Assembly (NCBI GenBank): GCA_964444135.1
Contig: CAYUFX010000009.1
Location: 25,404 to 89,403, forward strand
Length of the DNA stretch: 64,000 bases
Source: NIOZ-UU13 sp964444135
Lineage (GTDB): Bacteria > Planctomycetota > Phycisphaerae > Sedimentisphaerales > Anaerobacaceae
Reading direction: 5' to 3'
Shown here: positions 35,142 through 43,985 of the stretch, one piece after another
Layout: the number at the start of each line of letters is the position of its first letter
Position numbering within the stretch: position 1 is the stretch's first letter
The notes under the pieces: generated by a model
The model's database searches: none
Told to the model about the DNA's origin: nothing
The model's input: only the letters and a program-made list of their open reading frames with translations
Position numbers and translations under genes: made by a program

Positions 35142-36757
35142 ATGAAATATAAGAATGTACTTTGTTTATATCCATATTTTAGAGAAACTTCAGCTGCATT
35201 GGGCTTCTTTCCTCCTACAGGCTTAGAGTATGTGGCTACAGCATTAGAAGGTTATGTAAATGAGATAACACTAATTGATTTAAGACAAGAGAGAGAATAT
35301 CACAATATCGGTGATCTAAGAAATTTTATAAAGAAAAAAAATAGACCTAACGTGCGTGAGTGTTAACTGGAGCTACTACTTTAAGGATGTGTGTAATCTA
35401 ATAAACTATTTACCTGATGACATTAAATTTATTGTTGGTGGACAACATGCTACAGACCACGTGGAAGATATCTTTCAAAAGTGTCCGAATATCGATATAA
35501 TAGTCAGAGGGGAAGGAGAGGAAACAATACAGCAAATAGCTCAAGATGTTGACCTTCAAGATATACTTGGTATCTCTTATAGTTGAGTTTCGCACTTTTT
35601 ATTAGAAGAATCCCTTACGAAATAAGGACTTACAAATAATTTGGTAATTTATGCATGTTCGGTAAATCGCTCGAACATTACAAAAATAATTATATTGTCG
35701 TGAAATGGCTCATAAGCTTAAAATTACCCAATTTAACACAATTCAAAAAGTGCGAAAGTTAACTTATAAAAACAATGGCCGTATAATTCATAATCAAAAC
35801 AGACCTCTTCCACCAGTAGATAATCTTCGTCATCCCAATCGCCGGCTTAGAAGGACATCCTACTATATTAAATCAAAAGGTGTAAATTTATCCAATACAG
35901 AATTTGATTCCGTACTCACTGCAAGAGGGTGTCCATATAATTGTAAGTTTTGTACCTTCAATATTAATCCATTAGGACAGAAACGAAATTATTCTGCACG
36001 CACGCCTGAATCTGTTGTAGAAGAAATAAAGAGTTTAGATGCGGGGGTAATCTTTTTCTCAGATGATAATTTCTTTACTAACTTTAAAAGGTCCCAGAGA
36101 CTATGTGATTTAATTATTGAACAGGGCATAAATAAGAAATTCATTGCTCAGGCAAGGCTTGAGATATTTAAGTCTCCTGCTATGTTAAGAAAGGCTGAAA
36201 AGGCAGGGTTTAAAATCATGTTAATTGGTGTAGAATCTCCTCATGACAGGATACTAAAGCAATTAGATAAGGGATTTACATCAAAGGATATCCGCGAGGC
36301 CTTCAAAGTCTTGAGGAATTATGCCTTTTATTATCACTGCTATTTTATTTATGGAAACATTGGAGAAAGCGAAGAGGAGATGTTATATATCCCCCTATTC
36401 GCGAAGGAAATAGGTGCCGACTCGATTTCTTTTATGAGACTACAAGTACGAAAGTTCTCTCCTCTTAAGGAAATAATAGAAAAGACACCGGGTTATTACC
36501 TGAGTCCAGGTGGCTTTGTATATTCTGATAGATACAGTATAGATGATTTACATCGAATAAAAAAGGATATAAAACGAGCTTTTTACACCCCCTATCAGCT
36601 TTATAAGATTATCAGGAAACTGTGTAGAATAAAATTTATTACTCTTGTCGACATCTTCGTATTTATTCCACGTTTTCCTGCGCTGCTTTACAGATTAATA
36701 GCAAGAGAAATCGAAAAAAAAAGAAGAAAAAGAAAAAAGTCAGATAATAAAAAGTAA
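35142..36757 (+). pseudogene. Cobalamin-binding radical-SAM protein, broken
   Basis: The reading frame is split into three parts. The first two (35142-35366, 35356-35586) form a cobalamin-binding domain (LYPYFRETSAALGFFPPTGL, VGGQHATDHVEDIF). The third (35705-36757) is a radical-SAM domain with the iron-sulfur motif RGCPYNCKFCTF and LIGVESPHDRILKQLDKGFT. The first break is one extra A in an 8-A run (35334-35341). The second is a 182-bp miniature element at 35582-35763. Removing the element and one TTATA gives a continuous YKNNGRIIHN junction. Family members catalyse diverse methylations or rearrangements, and the substrate is unknown. Confidence 0.85.
35577..35768 (+). mobile_element. 182-bp miniature element inserted in the radical-SAM gene
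   Basis: The insert at 35582-35763 has 19-bp terminal inverted repeats (GTTGAGTTTCGCACTTTTT and, inverted, GTTAACTTTCGCACTTTTT; 17 of 19 match). TTATA flanks it at 35577-35581 and 35764-35768 as a 5-bp duplication. It encodes no protein. Excision of 187 bp restores the host frame exactly, so the gene was intact at this point before insertion. Confidence 0.85.
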
Positions 36758-36828
36758 CATACAAATAATCAATATAATAGATGCTGGTTAAAGCTCTTTA
36801 AAGTAAGTTGAAGACTAAACTACGACTC

Positions 36829-37164
36829 CTACTCAATCTTTGCAAGTTTTTCTATGACATATTTAGGAAGGTCACGCTTATCGAAGATAAACTTCTGATG
36901 GCTTATTTCTATTCTATTTAGAGCTCCAGTTCTAATCATTGCAGCTATATCTTTTTGGGCAACATGTTTCCCCCAAAGTTCTGCCAGCTCTTTCTGTGAC
37001 ATTGGTAAGGTTCTGTACTCAGGCGGTATTTCTTTTGATCGTTCCTCAAGTTTTTTGTCAAGCTCAATTTTCTGCTCCGGCTGCGCTTCCGCTATCCGTT
37101 TAACTTCATCCAAACTTGCCTTGGCTTGACCCGCACGAAATCCCCTAATTTTTGCTTTATACAA
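36829..37164 (-). CDS. Small unknown protein with uncertain start, downstream of secDF
   Basis: This 111-residue protein is charged, with possible helix-turn-helix character in its C-terminal half (QKELAELWGKHVAQKDIAAM). I recognise no family. The listed start is TTG (37164), but the frame remains open upstream to about 37221 with protein-like residues (GNWPSDWYEYPEAFELY) and no ATG, GTG or TTG. Either it uses a rare ATT start (37215), or it is a decayed gene cut at its 5' end. It begins at the end of secDF on the same strand. Confidence 0.5.
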   Translation of the reverse strand: MYKAKIRGFRAGQAKASLDEVKRIAEAQPEQKIELDKKLEERSKEIPPEYRTLPMSQKELAELWGKHVAQKDIAAMIRTGALNRIEISHQKFIFDKRDLPKYVIEKLAKIE

Positions 37165-37219
37165 TTCAAAAGCTTCGGGATATTCATACCAATCACTCGG
37201 CCAATTTCCATTAATGACG

Positions 37220-40200
37220 CTATTTGCTTTTTTTATTTTGAATTTTTGTGCCGAGCAGCAATATTGGTGCGGCTATTGCAATGGACGAATACGTGCCTAT
37301 GATGATGCCGAAGCCGATTGCCAGGGTAAAGCCTCTTAGCCCGGAGCCGCCGAAAATGTACATTATCAGCACAACTATGAATGTTGTGAAGGATGTCAAA
37401 ATAGTTCTGGAAATAGTCTGGTTAATGCTGTCGGTGATGACCTGTGGGCTGAGGGAGCGGGCCTTACCGCGGTTTTCCCGAATACGGTCGAAGACGACAA
37501 TTGTATCATTAAGTGAGTACCCAATGAGTGTCAGGAAAGCGGCTATCATTGCCAGGTTGATCTTAAAATCTCCGATTAAAAGTTTTTCGCCGATTGGTGA
37601 CGCTGCGATATAGGTGCAGGCGCTAACAGCGCCGAGCGTGATGCACACATCATGTACCAGTGCTGTAATGGCGGCAATGCCGTAGCGGACGTTTCCGAAT
37701 CGAATCCATATATAAGTGACGATTGCAAATAACGACAGGACAATGGCAATCAAAGCCCGTTGCTTTTGCTCTGCGCCTACTGAGGGGTCAAATTGCCTTA
37801 CGCGAGGCAGTGATGCTTCGAGTCTGGCAGCAGCCAAAACTTTGACCGTTTCGTTTTCAACGAACTGTGTCCATTCATCCTCGGTTAGTTCGCGAAAACC
37901 CGCCTCCTGTTCTGCGCTTATGTAAACAAAAGAATCTTCGGGCTGGTTTGGTTCTGCCGTAGTTAGATTTGAGCCAAGAATTATATAGGGATACCGATTG
38001 AGGTTTTGCGTATCGGGCTTGAATTGCAAGGCGTTTAATCTTTGGTTGATATCCTCTAACGTGGCAGGTCGCTCAATTTCACATTCGAGCTTGACCCCGC
38101 CCAGAAAATCAGCCAGTTCGGGGTAAGAGCCTATCAGCTCTTCGGATATTTTTTCCTGGGAGGTGATTTTGGGTTGAAGATTTTGTTGAATTTCCAGATC
38201 ATCTGTGAAAGCAGCTAATATTGCGTTATTGACAACCTCATCAATCCGTGGTTCTGATATATTGGCCTCAGGAATCTCGGGAAAAGCTGCTGTCAGCACA
38301 TCTTTGACCAGCGATTGGTTCATCTGGCTCGTTGTTATTACGAATTGCGCGGGGTTGGCAGTGTCCTGTGTTACGAGCAGATTTTGTAGCTCGCCGCCAA
38401 ATTTCGCTTGGGTCTCTGTGATTATTGAGGAAAGCTCCTCAGGTGTTTGCTGGGTGGATTGTGGGAAGGTGATTGTAACCGTCATTTTGTTTGTTTCCGT
38501 GGTGTTGATTTCATATTGCTTGTCTGATTGTCCGATGCTGTAAACGTTTGCCGCTGCAAGAGCAGGATTTTTTAAATCGGTCCCGATTTTATGGATTCTG
38601 TCTTCCACCTCCTGCCGGCTCAGCGGTTGTTTTAGATTTATCTGGACGCTCGTTCCGCCGGTGAACTCGATATCGTATTTATTGTTCTTCGCATCATCTC
38701 TTGTAAAGAATACAGTCAGCCCTCCTGCAATCAGCACAATTGAGATGCAGAAGAAAATCGGTCTGGAGCGCATCCAGTTTACGTTCGGCTTGTGTATGAG
38801 GCGCAGCATTAATAAATGGTCTTTGATAATTCGCCTGGATAAGAGGAAATCGAATATTACACGCGTAACAAACAACGCGGTGAACATACTGGATGCGATA
38901 CCGAGCATAAGCACAATAGCAAAGCCTCTTACTTCTTCCGATGCGCGCCAGTAAAGAATCGCAGCGGTAATGAATGTAGTCAGGTTCGCATCTAAAATTG
39001 TTCTGAATGCCCTTTGGTAGCCGTTCGTTATGGCGATTCTCAGAGACGAGCCTTTCAACTGTTCTTCGCGGATTCTTTCAAAAACCAGGACGTTGGCATC
39101 GACACTCATACCGATGGTTAGTATGATGCCCGCGATTCCGGGCAGTGTGAAAGTTGCTCGCACACCTGCCATTATTGCCAAGACGAAAAGCATATTCAGA
39201 AGCAGTGCCACGTCTGCGATTGAGCCGGCTAAGCAATAGTAAATCGCCATACATGCTACGACCGCCGCGAGACCGATGAAACCGGCTTTGATGCCCTGGT
39301 CGCGGTTGTCGGCGCCGATGGAAGGCCCTATCGTATTTACGGAGATGGGCTGCTCTATCAGACGGGCGGGCAAAGAGCCGGCGTTTAGTTTGTTGACCAT
39401 ATCCTCGACCTGGGTTTGAGTGAAGCTGCCGGTTATTATTCCCTGTCCGCGTATCCTCTCGCTAATACTTGGTGCCGATATTGCAATTGAGTCGAGCAGG
39501 ATACAGAGTGGCCGCCCAACGTTTTGGCCCGTAACATTAGCGAATAACTTTCCGCCTTTTCCATCTAATGTAAAGCCGATAGCTCTTCGGCCCATGTTGT
39601 CGGTTGTCGGATTGGATCTCTCCAGTTTCCAGTCCCTTTCGCCTGGGCGGTGCAGCATGGCTTCATTTGTATTGTTGCTTGCTAAAACATAATATTTGTC
39701 ACCGAATTGTGCAGCAATTGAAGGCCGCTTATCTTTGTCCACTACATTCCATTCATCGATATTTTCTATTTCACACCATACATAATGGGCGTCTGAGGCG
39801 TATTTAGGCCCTTTTTCCCTGAGTCTTTCCACATAGCCGGCCATCTGGTCCATATCTATGCTCGGATGTCCCTGTGTTGGAAGTACTCTATACTCGAGTA
39901 TTCCGGCGCCTTTGAGCATTCGCTGCAGGTCCTTGGGGTCGTCGAGTCTGCCTCTGAAAGGACGATACTCGTCAAATGCCGACACGACGTTGTTAATTTC
40001 ATCAACCCGGGCCGGGAAATTGGTTTTGAGCTTTTCTATTTCTTCTTCGCGTCTTGGTGCTCTGGCGGCCATTTCCAGGCAAAAGTTTAACTGGTCCGTA
40101 GTGAGGTTTAATTGGTCGATGCTCCTTATTGCCTCTTTGTATTTGGCGTTTTTATCCGGGTCGGTCAACTGATTCACGACTGTGGACCACTCGGTGTAGG

Positions 40201-40894
40201 TTTTAACATAACCGGTTAGAAGCTCGATATTATCATTAACATCTGTGAATGCTTTTAGTGAATCGGCCAGTTGTTGTTCATTTAGTTTGGCCCAATTGGT
40301 TCTATTTTTGTTTATCTTCTCGAGCTCAAGTCCGGCCGATGACATCTTGTCTTCGGCAGTTTTGAGTTTGTTGTCGAGCTCATCCCTTTTATTTTGCAGG
40401 TCCTTGCGCTCGTCATAAACTGTGGCAAGGATTTCGAGGATTGACAGCCTGTTGGGGTCGGCCTGTGCAAAATCCTTAAAAGCCTCGGCTCGCTCTTCTA
40501 CCGGCATATCGAGGGACCGCATAATCTTGGAACGGCTTACGTTTTTGTCTAACAGCTCATCTAAAGCACTTTCGTAATTTTGCCGTTTCAAACGAGCTTC
40601 TGCACTTGCCAAGGGCATTTGTATCTCGAAGCGTGTGCTGCCCTGCGGCCGCCATACGAGGTTTTGGATGTTGGCAGGGTCTATTCGTCTTCGCAGAACG
40701 GTTATCATTCTCTGAGCTAAGTCTTTTTTCTCCGCTTCTTGTAAGCCGTGCGTATCAATTTCATAAATAAGACTTGTCCCGCCTGCAAGGTCGATGCCGG
40801 GCTTCAAGGTCTTGCTTGGCGGATATAAAGTCCAGACTGCAACCACTATTAAAACAATAATTAAAACTAATTTGGGCGTCAGATTCTTACTCAT
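37220..40894 (-). CDS. secDF: Fused protein translocase subunit SecDF
   Basis: SecDF uses the proton-motive force to help pull exported proteins through SecYEG. The 1224-residue protein is a SecD-SecF fusion. The SecD half (about 1-720) has the N-terminal segment with PGIDLAGGTSLIYEID, a long periplasmic region with a coiled-coil insert (about 160-300) and six membrane segments carrying GMSVDANVLVFERIREE. The SecF half (about 735-1224) has DIEFTGGTSVQINL and SLNDTIVVFDRIRENRGKAR. The fused form and large periplasmic insert are longer than E. coli SecD plus SecF. It follows yajC in the classic order, across a 150-bp gap with an inverted repeat. Confidence 0.95.
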   Translation of the reverse strand: MSKNLTPKLVLIIVLIVVAVWTLYPPSKTLKPGIDLAGGTSLIYEIDTHGLQEAEKKDLAQRMITVLRRRIDPANIQNLVWRPQGSTRFEIQMPLASAEARLKRQNYESALDELLDKNVSRSKIMRSLDMPVEERAEAFKDFAQADPNRLSILEILATVYDERKDLQNKRDELDNKLKTAEDKMSSAGLELEKINKNRTNWAKLNEQQLADSLKAFTDVNDNIELLTGYVKTYTEWSTVVNQLTDPDKNAKYKEAIRSIDQLNLTTDQLNFCLEMAARAPRREEEIEKLKTNFPARVDEINNVVSAFDEYRPFRGRLDDPKDLQRMLKGAGILEYRVLPTQGHPSIDMDQMAGYVERLREKGPKYASDAHYVWCEIENIDEWNVVDKDKRPSIAAQFGDKYYVLASNNTNEAMLHRPGERDWKLERSNPTTDNMGRRAIGFTLDGKGGKLFANVTGQNVGRPLCILLDSIAISAPSISERIRGQGIITGSFTQTQVEDMVNKLNAGSLPARLIEQPISVNTIGPSIGADNRDQGIKAGFIGLAAVVACMAIYYCLAGSIADVALLLNMLFVLAIMAGVRATFTLPGIAGIILTIGMSVDANVLVFERIREEQLKGSSLRIAITNGYQRAFRTILDANLTTFITAAILYWRASEEVRGFAIVLMLGIASSMFTALFVTRVIFDFLLSRRIIKDHLLMLRLIHKPNVNWMRSRPIFFCISIVLIAGGLTVFFTRDDAKNNKYDIEFTGGTSVQINLKQPLSRQEVEDRIHKIGTDLKNPALAAANVYSIGQSDKQYEINTTETNKMTVTITFPQSTQQTPEELSSIITETQAKFGGELQNLLVTQDTANPAQFVITTSQMNQSLVKDVLTAAFPEIPEANISEPRIDEVVNNAILAAFTDDLEIQQNLQPKITSQEKISEELIGSYPELADFLGGVKLECEIERPATLEDINQRLNALQFKPDTQNLNRYPYIILGSNLTTAEPNQPEDSFVYISAEQEAGFRELTEDEWTQFVENETVKVLAAARLEASLPRVRQFDPSVGAEQKQRALIAIVLSLFAIVTYIWIRFGNVRYGIAAITALVHDVCITLGAVSACTYIAASPIGEKLLIGDFKINLAMIAAFLTLIGYSLNDTIVVFDRIRENRGKARSLSPQVITDSINQTISRTILTSFTTFIVVLIMYIFGGSGLRGFTLAIGFGIIIGTYSSIAIAAPILLLGTKIQNKKSK

Positions 40895-40935
40895 AACTTC
40901 CTCGATATTGGTTAAATGGTAATTGGTTATCAGGA

Positions 40936-40990
40936 AAGTGCCTAAAGTGAGCTAAAGTGAACTAAAGTGATTTCCAAACTTTAGGCACTT
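40936..40990. repeat. Inverted 'AAGTGCCTAAAGT' word repeat between yajC and secDF
   Basis: A perfect 13-bp inverted repeat (AAGTGCCTAAAGT at 40936-40948, ACTTTAGGCACTT at 40978-40990) with AAAGTGAGCTAAAGTGAACT words inside. The same words occur at 58051-58122, between two genes of the carbohydrate cluster. Confidence 0.6.
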
Positions 40991-41047
40991 CAAACTTACC
41001 TGTGGCACGAGTTAGTTCACTTATTCCACTCACCAATTACCTAATTC

Positions 41048-41470
41048 TTAATCTTTCGACACATTCCTGCCGATCGCTGAAGATATTACTTTGATTTTCG
41101 TATTATTCGACTCATCAACTTTCAGTGTAACTTCATCACCCTTAATATCGACAACGGTTCCGATAATACCCCCGATTGTTCTGACTTTATCGTTTTTTGC
41201 CAGGGTTTGGACCATTTGTTTGTGCTGTTGTTGTTTCTTTCGAGGCCCTCTAAAAAGAATCATGTACATCAGCAGGAACATCACGCCAAGAAAAATCAGG
41301 TTTCCATAAGAGCCCAGAGGGCTTTTTCTTGGTGGTCTGGCCCCAGGGGTGTTGGGGTCGGCTGCGACCGTTGTCGTTGTTGTTGTCTCTTCCGTAGTGA
41401 CCGGTTCTGATGTAATGGTAGAAGGCGTCTCGCTGCTTTCTGCTTGTGCCAATATCCATACATTGTTCAT
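41048..41470 (-). CDS. yajC: Preprotein translocase subunit YajC
   Basis: YajC is a small accessory subunit of the SecDF-YajC holotranslocase. This 140-residue protein has one membrane segment (about 56-73; YGNLIFLGVMFLLMYMILF) and a C-terminal cytoplasmic domain with KNDKVRTIGGIIGTVVDIKG and DEVTLKVDESNNTKIKV, the YajC signature. The N-terminal 50 residues are Thr/Ser/Pro-rich and longer than in most YajC proteins. It stands between tgt and secDF in the usual order. Confidence 0.95.
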   Translation of the reverse strand: MNNVWILAQAESSETPSTITSEPVTTEETTTTTTVAADPNTPGARPPRKSPLGSYGNLIFLGVMFLLMYMILFRGPRKKQQQHKQMVQTLAKNDKVRTIGGIIGTVVDIKGDEVTLKVDESNNTKIKVISSAIGRNVSKD

Positions 41471-41522
41471 TTTCGTTTTCCTTTAATGATTGATTACTTG
41501 ATTATTTGCAAGATGTTAGATT

Positions 41523-41556
41523 ATCAATAATCAATAGTCAATAATCAATAGTCAAT
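41523..41556. repeat. Tandem 'ATTGACTATTGATT' word repeat at the end of tgt
   Basis: On the minus strand, repeats of ATTGACTATTGATT run across the end of the tgt gene: the last codons and stop of tgt (ATT GAC TAT TGA) are themselves part of the repeat. The same word appears after two Gfo/Idh genes (52181-52212, 53538-53566). Confidence 0.6.
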
Positions 41557-42639
41557 TCTTTCTGCCCGGTCGGCAAATTCGTTTCTATTTATGGCCTGCC
41601 TGATTCTAACCATTAGCCTCTGATAAAATGTTAGATTGTGTAGTGATACTAAGATCGGGCCGAGCATTTCTCCCGAATTAAAGAAATGTCTTAAGGCGGC
41701 CCGGCTGAAATTCCTGCAGCAGTAACAGTCGCAATCGGCTTCAATTGGTCTGGCGTCATTTATATGTTCATTGTTCCTCAATCGCAAGGGGCCGTTGTCC
41801 GTGAAAGCAAAGGCATTTCGTCCGTTTCTGGTTGGCAGGACACAATCGAACATATCGACTCCCGCCTTGACGGCGGCAATGATATCCGCCGGTGTGCCCA
41901 CACCCATAAGGTAACGGGGTTTATCCTGCGGCAAAAGCTGCGTTGTATGGGTAACCGTTTTTATCATATTCTCGTGCCCCTCACCTACACTTAAACCGCC
42001 GATAGCGTACCCGTCGAAACCTGTTTTGACAAGTTCTGATGCGCAGTATGTTCGCAGCTCAAGGTCTATTCCACCCTGGGCAATAGCAAAGAGCAATTGG
42101 TTGGGATTAGTATGAGCCTTTTTAGCGCGCTTTGCCCAGAGGATGGTTCTATTGACAGCTTTTTGAAGCTGTGGAGTGGCGATGGGAAATGGAGTGCACT
42201 CATCGAAGCACGTTATTATATCGGCACCTAATCGATTTTGGATTTCTGTTGCGATTTCAGCGTTCAGGTATATTTTTGCTCCGTCAACATGGCTGGCAAA
42301 TTCAACGCCATCATCATCGATTTTCGTCAGCGGGCTTAGAGAGAACACCTGGTATCCGCCGCTGTCTGTCAGTATCGGTCCGTCCCAGGCCATAAATTTA
42401 TGCAGTCCGCCAAGTTTTTCGACCACATCAACTCCCGGCCGGAGCAATAAATGGTAGGTATTGGCTAAGACAAGTTCGGAACCGGTTTCCTGGAGCTGCT
42501 GCGGCGTGATACCTTTTACCGCCCCGGCGGTGGCAACAGGCATAAAAACGGGAGTTTCGACCTCTCCGTGCGCGGTTGTTAATAGCCCAAGCCTCGCTGC
42601 CGAGTGGGTATCTGTATGGAGAATTTGGAAGTTACTCAT
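41545..42639 (-). CDS. tgt: Queuine tRNA-ribosyltransferase (tRNA-guanine transglycosylase)
   Basis: Tgt exchanges guanine 34 of certain tRNAs for a queuine precursor. The 364-residue protein is full length. The base-recognition motif LTDSGGYQVFSL and the nucleophile region FDCVLPTRNGRNAFAFT are clear, and the zinc site C-x-C-x2-C followed by a His is present (CDCYCCRNFSRAALRHF). I chose the ATG at 42639, which yields the normal N-terminus MSNFQILHTDTHSAARLG; the frame is open further to 42792, inside the previous gene. It begins within 2 bases of the SpoIID-like gene stop codon, suggesting translational coupling. Confidence 0.96.
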   Translation of the reverse strand: MSNFQILHTDTHSAARLGLLTTAHGEVETPVFMPVATAGAVKGITPQQLQETGSELVLANTYHLLLRPGVDVVEKLGGLHKFMAWDGPILTDSGGYQVFSLSPLTKIDDDGVEFASHVDGAKIYLNAEIATEIQNRLGADIITCFDECTPFPIATPQLQKAVNRTILWAKRAKKAHTNPNQLLFAIAQGGIDLELRTYCASELVKTGFDGYAIGGLSVGEGHENMIKTVTHTTQLLPQDKPRYLMGVGTPADIIAAVKAGVDMFDCVLPTRNGRNAFAFTDNGPLRLRNNEHINDARPIEADCDCYCCRNFSRAALRHFFNSGEMLGPILVSLHNLTFYQRLMVRIRQAINRNEFADRAERIDY

Positions 42640-42640
42640 C

Positions 42641-43981
42641 TCAATAAACACTAATAATCTTGGAATCCGGATAATAATAGGAAAGTATCTGCTTTGCGTT
42701 TTTACCTTGTCTTGCCATTCCTTCAGCGCCGCATTGGCACATTCCAACGCCGTGGCCCCAACCTCTGCCCGATAAAAACGCCCATTTTTCACCCCATTTG
42801 ACGATTTGGCAGATGGTGCTTCTCAATTTTCGCCCGCTCGGGTCGATTGCCAGACGAAAATCCTCAGCTCTTAGAAAATCGCTTTTGCCGCTTGAGCCGG
42901 AGAGCTCAACTTTAGTCAGTCGAGAAAATTCTGTATAGTTACTTTGCGCGGCGGGACTGAAATTTGTGATTTCCCCGAGCTGTTTTAGATTCGGATACCT
43001 TCGTAACAGTCTGTTTATAACATAAGTATTATCGAATTGAATCATGGGCCAGAAGAAAAATTTCGGTCTGGCCACGTTCCTGCAGTAGGGGCAGGGCACG
43101 CCGATTAGCGGCTCAAAGGAATCACCGAATACGTTTTTACTATTTTCGGTATGCCCGCCGCAGGTTGAGCTATAGTAGGCCGGAAAGATGTCTTCTGTGC
43201 CGTCGGTTTGTTTACAGACAAGGACCTGGCCTTTTGTTTGATTGACGGCGTCCCAAATCTGATTGGACTCGGCGCTGACGCCGCGATAGACCTGATGTGC
43301 CGCTGTTTTTTTCATGTCCCAGGTATGGTTGCCGCCGAACTGCTTTTTGATGTAGAAGCAATAGGTCCTTGCCGCGATTGCCTGGGCCTTGAGCGCCTCA
43401 GGTTCCCAGTAGCTGGGCATCTCGGCACCTACTACGCCGGCTAAATACGCGTCAGGTGGAACCAGATTAATAGCGTCGAAAGTGCCGCCGTCGGGATTGA
43501 TTATCAGCTTTAATTTGCCGCGATAAGCGTCACCGTTCAGCTTGAAGATGTACGGCTCATCCGGGAAAATAATTACCTCATCATTCATAAAGGGCCGACC
43601 ACCGATGGTGATTTCGCCGTTAATTAACCGGATGCTTATCGGCGCATCGATTTGGTCAAAGCGGGCCGTTGGGAGCTGTGTTTGCAGGTTGGGGTCGTCG
43701 GTAATGCTGAATGACGAGGCAATCTTCAGCGTGCAGGCTTCGGCTTTGTCGAGCAGCAGGACCTTTACCCAAAACTGTGGTTCGATATCCATCTGGGGAC
43801 TGGGCGTTGTGAGCTGCCGCCTCTTACAGCCGCTCAGAATTACCAGCGATAGGAAGAGGGTTACTGCTTTGCCGTTCGAGATTCGAAAATTCCGTCCCGC
43901 CGAGACCTTCCGCGATACATTTTCAGTAGGGTTTGCTGTCAATTGAATGGTGGTGGACAATATCAATTTCCCTGATACCAA
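42641..43981 (-). CDS. SpoIID/LytB-domain lipoprotein
   Basis: This 446-residue protein is related to SpoIID, a peptidoglycan lytic transglycosylase (amidase enhancer) of sporulation; planctomycetes use relatives in the envelope. A lipobox sits near residue 50 (LFLSLVILSGCKRR). The SpoIID domain (about 170-420) has YLAGVVGAEMPSYWEPEALK, AQAIAARTYCFYI, AYYSSTCGGHTENSKNVFG, and GRGWGHGVGMCQCGAEG, with catalytic-type residues intact. The start appears to be TTG at 43981, four bases after the stop of the upstream gene; no ATG fits. Translation is probably coupled to the TPR gene. Confidence 0.88.
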   Translation of the reverse strand: MVSGKLILSTTIQLTANPTENVSRKVSAGRNFRISNGKAVTLFLSLVILSGCKRRQLTTPSPQMDIEPQFWVKVLLLDKAEACTLKIASSFSITDDPNLQTQLPTARFDQIDAPISIRLINGEITIGGRPFMNDEVIIFPDEPYIFKLNGDAYRGKLKLIINPDGGTFDAINLVPPDAYLAGVVGAEMPSYWEPEALKAQAIAARTYCFYIKKQFGGNHTWDMKKTAAHQVYRGVSAESNQIWDAVNQTKGQVLVCKQTDGTEDIFPAYYSSTCGGHTENSKNVFGDSFEPLIGVPCPYCRNVARPKFFFWPMIQFDNTYVINRLLRRYPNLKQLGEITNFSPAAQSNYTEFSRLTKVELSGSSGKSDFLRAEDFRLAIDPSGRKLRSTICQIVKWGEKWAFLSGRGWGHGVGMCQCGAEGMARQGKNAKQILSYYYPDSKIISVY

Positions 43982-43985
43982 TCAG

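Noticed and set aside
35142..35586. Programmed frameshift in the cobalamin-binding domain
   Set aside because: An A8 run could slip, but the same gene is also split by a transposon, so a broken gene is the simpler reading.
41523..41556. Tandem words as a possible CRISPR or iteron origin
   Set aside because: The units are short, contiguous and shared with intergenic sites after other genes; no replication gene is nearby.
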